A stretch of DNA of 64,000 nt from Dactylorhiza incarnata (lineage: Eukaryota > Streptophyta > Magnoliopsida > Asparagales > Orchidaceae), in the NCBI GenBank assembly GCA_033032865.1, contig JAWHQI010000005.1:4984001-5048000 (forward strand), written 5' to 3'. Shown here piece by piece: positions 23,501 through 32,118 of the stretch (position 1 is its first letter; every line of letters starts with the position of its first letter). Under the pieces are notes generated by a model. It saw only the letters and a program-made list of their open reading frames with translations. It did no database searches and was not told the origin of the DNA. The translations under genes were made by a program, and so were the position numbers.

Positions 23501-26071
23501 CCTTGATAGTGTATTTATAATCATATGATGGACCTCTGGTAATTTTTGTGTAATTAATTAGGTGATTTAACCAGCACTTCATTGACAAGGCACTTATTTT
23601 ACCTTAATCTAAAGAAATATAATTAAGGGTCCAAAATTCTCTGGAAAAATGTGCAACTTGGTGATAGGACATTTCAGAGCACTAGGAAGCTCCGTAAATA
23701 TTTATATAATTTTTGGAGATTGTTATCAGTAGGCTACTTCACAACATACTCATATTAGGATTTATTTGGAATATTTATTTAGGTGAGAAAATGATTTCCA
23801 TAAATTGTGAAACTCAGTCAACAAGCCTTTATGAACATAGTGGAGATCTAGTATTTCTTTCATAATTTTTGAAATTATTTAACAGTAGGTTCCTACGCAA
23901 TTTTCCCTAGAAAGGGTTTCTTTGGAATATTTAATTATGTGGTTAATATGCCTTTATAAATTCTAAAATTTGGCCTGAGAACTTTTCTGATCAATATAAA
24001 TGTCTGGTAAATTTTCCATAATTTTTGGACAAGTATTTTGGTGGTTGCTTCTTTAATTTCTAATTTTGGTAAAATATTCAATATTATAATTAGAGGACAA
24101 TTCCTGATTGTAAAATTGTGACACTCTATATTTGCTATTATTTTGGCATGATAGATTTATCTTAGTTTTATGAGAGTCATATCATAAGAATACCTTACAC
24201 TTCGTGTTCATATTCATACTTGGCAAATATTTGAGAAATTTAAATAAATGCTAAAATATTGAGGAAAAATATGAGTCTTTGGATTTAGTCTTATAATGCC
24301 ATGATAGTCCTCCAGTAAAAATCTTGTGTCATGTGGATGAATATTTGGAGTACTTCTACTTATTAGCTGCATATAGTTAGTTTGGTCTACGTATAGTAAA
24401 AATGTGAAACTTGGGTATTTTGGGACCTACCAAGTGGAAGTGGCATGTAGTTGGTGTACATAGTCAGGATGAAGAAGATGAGGTCATCAAAAAGGAGTTT
24501 AGGAGATAAGAGTGCTAGGTGAGCTAAGGGTAAGGTCGGGCTTGGGATTGACGAAAGATCGTCTTTCCCCTAGCGTGTCATAAACCACCCAGGGTTAATT
24601 CAAGTAAAAAGATAAGAGACTTAGGCATATGGGTAGATACCCATAATATTAAATGCCATGAGAAAGGGAGCCTTGGGGTGTCATCCCAGTATAGTTCCTA
24701 GTACCATAGCGAGCCCCTAACAGGGTAATCCTCGGGAAGTCCAAGGTTAACCATAAACTGTAGGGCTAAGTTGTTATACAAGATTAACTAAGTAATATAC
24801 TCACTCACACTCTATTGTCACGGGTGCTTTAGTCGATTTGGTCTTACAAGCGGTAGGCTCGGTGGTTGTAGTAATAGACTTATTAGTCTGGTGAGTTGTG
24901 ACTCAACCATGTTTGTTGTGCCAGACGGGTTAGCCCGGGGAGCTTATGGCTCGGAGATAGAGGTAAATATGTTTGCATGTGCATAAGGTGGTGGGTCCTT
25001 AGTGTTGATGGTCGTTGCACCGACATTAATACTTGGGCTCGGTAAGTGTGGATAACCCTTTACCAAGATAAGTTTGGTGGTCTAACCAGCAAGAGTACGC
25101 AGGAGCTCCGCTGTTGTGTTCTTAGCATTGAGGCGTACGTTAGGCCCAGGTTAGGTAGTGCAAATACCATCCTATAGGTGGGCGAGGCCCAACCCACCGC
25201 TTCCGTTTGCCACTACAGAAGTATCCTGGGAGTTTTGTTAGCTCCAAAAAGAGGGAACTAAAGGTCTGTGCGCATAGAGTCATAGTGTGTGAGTTGCACT
25301 TGTGTGAACATAACATTTAACTGCATACTTGCATGTCATAGCATCAACATTGCATTTCAACACCTACCCCTATCGTATAAGTTGGTTATGGGACGTCTTA
25401 TATGATAGGCCTTGCTAAACGACCCCTTGGTCTATAGGTTTGTGTGGGCATTCCTATAAATCAACAGTTACTTTTCTTTACTTACCTTATATATTTTCTC
25501 TACTTGTCTACTTTACTTGTTCTTACTCTGCTTTACTTACTGCTTCCGTTATCATATATATTGCGTAGTAGTAGACATTCCCTGTAGATTCTATCCCTAT
25601 CACCTGCTATTGTGTACACCCCTTATTGTCCTCCACTTCATTCCTCCCGCTCGGTGCCTAGGATTCACCGGGGGAGGGGTGGGGGATTGGCTTAGTCTTT
25701 TGACTAACAGTCGGTGGACCTTATCATTTTAGGGGACCGAGGAGATGCTGTAGCACCAGAGGCCGGTGTAGATGGAGACGGGGTATTATAGTATGAGAGC
25801 ACCATTGGCAGGATCCGCGAGCATCATTTAGCTTTAGTATTTTATGCTTCCGTGAGAGAAAATGTAGTGAGGAATTGATGTATGAGGCAGGAGCCCTTGT
25901 TATTTCTATCTTTTATTTCAGTTACTTCATGTGGACATCTCTTTATGATGATTTACTATTTATGTGATGTAGACTTGTCTTCTCTAAAGTTTGTTACTCT
26001 TACTTTTTCTGTGATTGATAAGGTCGGCAGGATCGGCATTTTGTAGTGCCGACCTTCCCGAGTGATGGTGC
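20573..26071 (+). repeat. 3' LTR of element D, main part
   Basis: It starts TGTAACATCCCCC and is collinear with the 5' LTR at 8858-15610. The last 65 bp lie at 42806-42870, beyond element E. It lacks the 1.27-kb insertion of the 5' copy. It contains the 21-bp array at 22163-22491. Confidence 0.9.
22163..22491 (+). repeat. 21-bp repeat array in the 3' LTR of element D
   Basis: Units resemble those at 11729-12036. On the minus strand the 21-bp period gives seven-residue repeats (I-Q-F-D-E-L-Q), which makes a spurious coiled-coil-like open frame at 22152-22412. Confidence 0.8.
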
Positions 26072-27287
26072 TGTTGGAGCGTGCGTTTCACACTCCTCCG
26101 GTTTGATAATAACAAAGTCCCGTTTGTATTTGATTCTATTTTTATTAATGGTGTGCAGGTAACAGGTATGAGATGTTCACATTTCTGCTGGAGCTAAATT
26201 TGAATGTAGGAAAATTTCACTGTCGGAAAATTCCGACAGCTGATGTTGCCCAGGCGACAGCAGAGAAGTTACAACTACTTCCCTCCACGGCAGCACGACG
26301 AAAGGCAGTTTTGAGCTGTCGGAAATCCGACAGCGATGTCGCCCAGGCGACAGCTCGGAGGTTTCAACAACTGCCCACGACCGGCAGTTTTGCGCTGTCG
26401 GAATTCCGACATCGATGTCGCCCAGGCGACAGCTCGGCGGTTACAGCAACTGCCCGCACGACGGCACTCCAGCGGCAGTTTAGCGCTGTCAGAAAATTCC
26501 GACAGTCGATGTCGCCTGTGCATTCTATGAATTAAAAATTCCAAGTCCCTTCCTGAGTGCATACGAACCAGAGAGCTCCAGAACCTCTTCAACTCCCATT
26601 TGTGCAAAGAAGGATTGAAGATTGAAGACGAGATCGGGCGCGCTTCTACATCAACAATCATCTCGAGGCTTCAACCATCCATTCAGAGATCTGAATTTCT
26701 AGGGAGTTGTTCTTTTCATATTGTATTTTCATTTACACACATTTCATTTTGTATTGGTAGAGAAATCGTCGCTTTGCGTGCGGCGTCTAAGTCCTTGCGT
26801 GGCTTAAGGGAAAATCGCTTCCTTGTGTGGAGCGTCCAAGTCCTTGCGTGGCTTGGTGGGAAATCGTGGCCTTGTGTGCTATGTCTAGATCTTAGGAAGA
26901 TCTAGTGGATAGGCTTGGGCTTGGTCTTGGGAGAGACAAGTGATAGCCTTCCGATCCTTGGGAGAAGGATTGGTAAACCAAAATTATTGTATTTTTTATT
27001 ATCATAATTGTGCCTTGATCTTAAGCATTGTTAAGATCATTTTTTTATTGTATGCAAATTTCATGATAAATATAATTATGCTCTTTTCACTAATTGTAAA
27101 TTTGTTTGCTTAAATCTTTATCTTAGAAATTTGTGTTTGGTTTAATACAAAAATTGCATTGGTTTAAAATTATTTATAAGTAACTTTTTAGAAAAGAAAA
27201 ATCTGTTTAAAAATTATTAAGTAAAAATTTATATTTTTAAACACACCTTTATTCACCCCCCCTCTAAGGGCGTCACACGATCCAACA
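26072..27287 (+). repeat. 5' LTR of element E
   Basis: It runs TGTTGGAGCGTG to CACGATCCAACA and matches 41535-42800. Relative to the 3' copy it lacks short blocks, including the right half of the last palindrome and the TATA box (compare 26510-26523 with 41984-42035). That loss may have silenced this copy's 5' promoter. Confidence 0.9.
26220..26520 (+). promoter_or_regulatory. Paired-palindrome array in the 5' LTR of element E
   Basis: Four modules occur. Palindromes of type CTGTCGG..CCGACAG are at 26220-26239, 26316-26333, 26395-26412 and 26486-26505. Each is followed by TGTCGCCCAGGCGACA or a variant at 26244-26259, 26337-26352 and 26416-26431; the fourth is cut after TGTCGCC. Confidence 0.85.
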
Positions 27288-27289
27288 AG

Positions 27290-27301
27290 TGGTATCAGAG
27301 C
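27290..27301 (+). other. Primer-binding site of element E
   Basis: TGGTATCAGAGC, the exact complement of the initiator tRNA-Met 3' end, lies two bases after the LTR. Confidence 0.9.
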
Positions 27302-27336
27302 GAGGTTACTACAAAACGGTTTTACCATCGGGAGTA

Positions 27337-29268
27337 ATGGCGCACAACGATCACGCGTTCGTTGAGGGGCAAGGAATTAGTAGGCCACCACTTTTTACGG
27401 GCACAGACTATAATTATTGGAAAACACGTATGCGTTGTTTTCTAATTGCGCTAGATATAGAAGTCTGGAATATGGTAGAATCTAGTTACACTTCTCCAAC
27501 ATTTGTTGTAGGAGATGTAACCATGGATAAGCCCCAAGACAAGTGGGATGATAACGATAAATTAAAATGTAAGAACAATGCAAAAGCCATGAATGCTTTA
27601 TTCTGCGCACTAGATCGCACTGAATTTAATAGAGTTTGTGCTTGTAATACTGCATTTGAAATTTGGAATCTGTTAGAAATCACTCATGAAGGTACTTCGC
27701 AGGTAAAGGATTCAAAGCTATTTCAACTGGAGTCTGAATTTGAAAGGTTCAAAATGGAGGTAGATGAAGAGATTGATACGATGTACACACGATTCACAAA
27801 AATCGTGAACGACTCAAAGGTGCTAGGAAAGGTGTTCTCAAATGGAGATTTAGTAAGGAAAATATTAAGATCACTTCCCCCGAAGTTCAATCCTAAAGTG
27901 ACTGCAATTTCCGAGTCACATGATCTTAAGACCTTACAATTGGAGAGCCTCATTGGGAACTTGAAAACTCATGAAGTTGAATTGAAAATTCAACAACAAG
28001 AGTATATGGAGCCAAGGAAGAAGGGATTGGCTCTAAGATCTAAGAAGGAAGAAACTAGTGATTCTGAGGAGGATGAAGAAGATGAGGAAAGTTTATTTGT
28101 TAAAAAATTTAGAAAATTTATGAAAAATCTGGAGAGAAGGAATTCGTTTAAGAAGTATTTTAAGAAGGAGACCTTTAGGAAGAAAAAAGGAAAGGAAGGC
28201 GATGAGGAGGAAGAGAGACCGCCACCGGAGTGCTATCACTGCAAGAAGTTAGGACACATCCGAAGCAAGTGTCCAAAGTACTTGAAAGAACTTAAAGAAA
28301 AGAAGCACAAAGGGTCGAAGAAGGTTTTGAAGGCGGAAACATGGGATGATACTACTTCTGAGGATGCAAGCAGTTCAGACTCAAGTAAAGAAGAGGAGGC
28401 CAACATGTGCTTAATGGGAAAGAGCGTCATATCTGATGACGAATGCAGTGTCCAAAGCGACACTGAGGTAACTCCTCCAACCTATGATGAATTATTTTCT
28501 GAATTTTTAAAAACTTGCAAATTTTTTGAAAAAAGTTTAAAAGATAATGATCTTCTTAAATCTGAAAATGAAATTTTACTTAAAGAAAACAAAAAATTGT
28601 TAAATGAAATTAAGACTATTGGAAAAAGAGATAGTTCTTGCCAAGAGTGTGATCACTTTTTGGGAAGAATTAAAGAACTTGAAGAATCTCTTTCCAAATC
28701 TCATTCTACAATAAAAGTTCTTACTAAAAAGAAGGAGATTTTAGAGAGAGATATGAAATCATCAATTTCCAAAGTCCATGAGGGAAAGAAATCTTTTGAA
28801 CGTAGATGCGTAAATCTAGTATCCGAGAATACAGAAATGAGAAACCAGATTCATGACTTAACACTAGCCATGAAAAAATTTGGAATGGGCCGAAGATCAC
28901 TGGATATGATCTTAGGATACCAACGCCATGGATCTGGAAGGTTTGGACTCGGATACACGTCTGGAAGCTATCGTCCGACGACAACCACTGTCGCCGGCGA
29001 CAGTGAAAAGTCCAGAAAATTTACTTTAAAAAATTCTAAAATTAATGAATTATCAAATACTGCATCCTCATCCAGTAAAAGTCCAGAAAAGTTATACTCT
29101 TCTAAATACGTTACGTGTGCCAAATGCAATAAATTTGGTCACACTACGGACTCTTGCTGGAAGGAAGGAAAAAGTAAAATTAAACAAATCTGGGTGCCTA
29201 AGGCTTCTACCTATACTATGGGTGGAACTACTTGGGTAACCAGATCTTTACTCACCTCTTCTTTCTAG
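27337..29268 (+). CDS. gag: gag of element E (SIRE-like copia), open reading frame
   Basis: I choose ATG 27337 (M-A-H-N-D-H) because it follows the primer site and leader; the frame is also open upstream to 27289. The protein has a copia gag N-terminus (F-T-G-T-D-Y-N-Y-W-K), a UBN2-type domain to about residue 230, an acidic then Lys-rich linker, a CCHC knuckle (C-Y-H-C-K-K-L-G-H-I-R-S-K-C, near 28231-28273), a long coiled coil (about 28500-28870) and a second knuckle (C-A-K-C-N-K-F-G-H-T-T-D-S-C, near 29116-29158), ending with W-V-P-K. It would assemble particles. A UAG at 29266-29268 is the only break between gag and the protease. Confidence 0.88.
   Translation: MAHNDHAFVEGQGISRPPLFTGTDYNYWKTRMRCFLIALDIEVWNMVESSYTSPTFVVGDVTMDKPQDKWDDNDKLKCKNNAKAMNALFCALDRTEFNRVCACNTAFEIWNLLEITHEGTSQVKDSKLFQLESEFERFKMEVDEEIDTMYTRFTKIVNDSKVLGKVFSNGDLVRKILRSLPPKFNPKVTAISESHDLKTLQLESLIGNLKTHEVELKIQQQEYMEPRKKGLALRSKKEETSDSEEDEEDEESLFVKKFRKFMKNLERRNSFKKYFKKETFRKKKGKEGDEEEERPPPECYHCKKLGHIRSKCPKYLKELKEKKHKGSKKVLKAETWDDTTSEDASSSDSSKEEEANMCLMGKSVISDDECSVQSDTEVTPPTYDELFSEFLKTCKFFEKSLKDNDLLKSENEILLKENKKLLNEIKTIGKRDSSCQECDHFLGRIKELEESLSKSHSTIKVLTKKKEILERDMKSSISKVHEGKKSFERRCVNLVSENTEMRNQIHDLTLAMKKFGMGRRSLDMILGYQRHGSGRFGLGYTSGSYRPTTTTVAGDSEKSRKFTLKNSKINELSNTASSSSKSPEKLYSSKYVTCAKCNKFGHTTDSCWKEGKSKIKQIWVPKASTYTMGGTTWVTRSLLTSSF
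28986..29005 (+). repeat. Perfect 20-bp palindrome inside gag of element E
   Basis: CACTGTCGCCGGCGACAGTG is a compact version of the LTR palindrome TGTCGCC..GGCGACA, in the linker region of gag. Confidence 0.8.
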
Positions 29269-30946
29269 GTGTGTTGGCAGGCTAAGGACAAAGAAGACGT
29301 GTGGTACTCGGACTCAGGCTGTTCAAAACACATGACGGGCAATAAAGAGAAGTTCCTTAGCCTAGAGATGAATAAAGGAGGAGTTGTTACTTTCGGAGAC
29401 AATGGAAAAGGAAAAATCATCGGCATCGGAGTTGTGGGTAACGAAAATTTTTCAATTTCAAATGTTCTATTTGTAGAAGGGTGCAAAATTATTAATTCCA
29501 AAACAAAGGAAATTGTTTTTACCGCACCTAGATGTCATAATGTATATATGATTAAATTTGTTGATTTTTCAAATTCTACCTTAAAATATTTTTTATCAAA
29601 AAATGATGAATTAGATTTATGGCATAGGCGACTTGGACATACTAGTGCCAAGTTAATTTCAAAACTTTCAAAAGATAAATTAATTAAAGGTTTACCATTG
29701 TTAAATGGAAATTTATCTTCTTCACTATGTGTGCCTTGCCAAAAAGGAAAATTTTCAAAATCATCTTTAAAAGTAAAAATATTATTTCTACCACTAGGCC
29801 ACTTCAATTAATACATATGGATTTATTTGGGCCAATTGGAATTTCTAGCTTAGGAGGTAGAAAATACACATTTGTATTGATTGATGATTATTCTCTTTTT
29901 TGTTGGACTTTATTTCTAACCTCAAAATCCGATGCATTTTCAGAATTTTCAAAATTATGTTTGCGTATTCAAAATGAATTTGAGTTAAAAATTAAACGCA
30001 TACGATCGGATCATGGAGGAGAATTTGAAAATGAAAAGTTTATTTCTTTTTTTACGGAGTTAGGAATTAAACATGAATTTTCCGCTCCACGCACACCACA
30101 GCAAAATGGTGTAGTGGAGAGGAAAAATAGAACTCTTCAAGAGTTAGCCCGTACGATGTTATCTGAATTTAAATTACCAAAATCCTTTTGTGCTGAAGCG
30201 GTTAATACGGCATGTTATGTAATTAATAGAGTAATGCTTCGCCCTATTTTAAAATTAACTCCTTATGAATTAATTTTTAATAAACAACCAAATGTTTCGT
30301 ATTTCAAAGTTTTTGGTTGTAAATGTTTTATTTTGAATTCTAAAGATTCCTTAGGAAAATTTGATGAAAAATGTGATGAAGGTATTTTTATTGGCTATTC
30401 TTCAACTAGTAAAGCTTATAGGATTTTTAATAAAAGAACAAAAATAGTTGAAGAATCTATTCATGTTAGGTTTGATGAGTTTGCTTCATGTGTAGAAAAG
30501 AAAATTACAGGAAAAGAAGATGAACTCCTTCCCACGGTGGAGAATGATGATGAAGAACTTCGAGAAAATGAAGAAGGAAAAGAAGAAGAAAGAGAAGGAG
30601 AATGAGAAGAAGGAGATAGAGAAGTAGAAGAAAGAGAAGGATATGAGCCTCCAAGTGAATTGAGGTTTTCAAAGGATAATCCAAAGGAGCTTATCATTGG
30701 AGATCCGCAAAAAGGGGTTTGTACTCGTTCATCGCTACATGTTTTATTTTCAAACCTTTGTTTTGTCTCTGAAATAGAACCAAAAGATGTTTCCACCGCT
30801 TTAAATGATGAATTTTGGTTTTTAGCTATGAATGAAGAACTTAATCAATTTGAACGTAATAAGTTTGGAATCTTGTAGAACGACCCAAAAATTGTCCTGT
30901 AGTTGGTGTTAAGTGGATTTTAAAAAATAAAATGGATAATGAATCT
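29269..30946 (+). pseudogene. pol: Protease, integrase and RT start of element E pol, broken
   Basis: It continues in the gag frame after the UAG. The protease motif is W-Y-S-D-S-G-C-S-K-H-M-T near 29301. The GAG-pre-integrase part shows L-W-H-R-R-L-G-H near 29614-29640. After a frameshift near 29783 the integrase core follows: M-D-L-F-G-P near 29817, I-R-S-D-H-G-G-E-F near 30003 and the P-Q-Q-N-G-V-V-E-R-K motif near 30097. A TGA at 30603-30605 and a frame change near 30860 precede the RT start (V-G-V-K-W-I-L-K). The coding sequence is then cut by element F at 30951. Confidence 0.88.
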
Positions 30947-30951
30947 AGAAT

Positions 30952-32118
30952 TGATGTAGGGGTACCGTGACAACGTGTACGTTACGCTAACGGAAAGACA
31001 TTCATCACAGAAATTAAAATAACATAGGAGGGCTCCGACCAAAAGCGAACGAAAAGGGGTCGGTTGGCTCCCAAATCCGATGGAGAAAAAATATGCGGGA
31101 CTCGATACAACGTTCTTAGGACCTACCTCTCCAACAAGCACACAACTCACCGCACCTACACAAGCATCTATTCCATCAATCGATTCATTTCAAAACGCAG
31201 CGACAATATTTTGGAGCGGCGGTGAACATTCAAGCGGCGATAAAGCTTTAGTTGAGATTAACTCCCTTGTTAACGCTAAGTGCGCCAATCTTGGAGAGCA
31301 AACCAAGGCTAGGCCGAGTTTCGCTCCCGCACCGGATCTACCCGATCCGAACAACAAGAGATTCAATAACAACACTATTATTTCAGATCTTGCAAGCGAA
31401 AAGATTTAAGATCGCGGATAAAACGATTCGACAAAACCTCCACAAACTAAAGCGTAGAAAGAATCACTAACAAGGAGAGGGGTTACCCAACCAAGAAGAT
31501 GAACACACAAGATAAGGTGGGAGAATCTCTCTCTCCACGATTCCACCGGCGTCGCACCGAACGGAGAAGCACCCTTTCTTCCTTGGAGTCGCACCACGGA
31601 AGTCTCGCCGGAGTCGCACCGAAGAGGATGGAGGGAGGCGGCCTTGGAGTCACACCAAGAGGGGGGGCGGCGGCTAGGAGGGAGAACTCCTTGTGGCCGA
31701 AATTTCCAAGGGGAAATAGGGTTTGGTTTTTTTGTTCTTCAATTATTTTCATTCCTTCATAAAGACCTCCTTAAATAGGAGTTTACACAAAATCTTAACC
31801 ATCCATGATGGAGATAAAATCTTATCCATCCGTAAGGTTAAATACACACCAAAATAAATAAAGAGTTCAAAATTAAAATTACAACCACTTTAATAAATAT
31901 AAAATTATCATCTAGCATGAAATAATTTTATATTTATTAATATAAAATAAAAGTGCATGAATAAAAGTTAAATTTTCATGGCGGTTTTGGCACGCCGCGG
32001 GCGGAGATTATAACGCGGACTTCCTTCAGCATCAACATGGCACCTCGGATCTTTGTGGCGCAGTGCCTCGGCAGCCGGGTCATCATCATCAAGGAGTGTC
32101 GGAGGGAACGCGCCATCA
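30952..32118 (-). repeat. 3' LTR of element F
   Basis: It is collinear with 35583-36749. The last 151 bases of the element's reading frame lie inside it. GGAGTCGCACC-like motifs repeat four times at about 31549-31660. A possible TATA-like sequence (TATTTAAGG) is near 31770-31782 on the minus strand. Confidence 0.92.
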
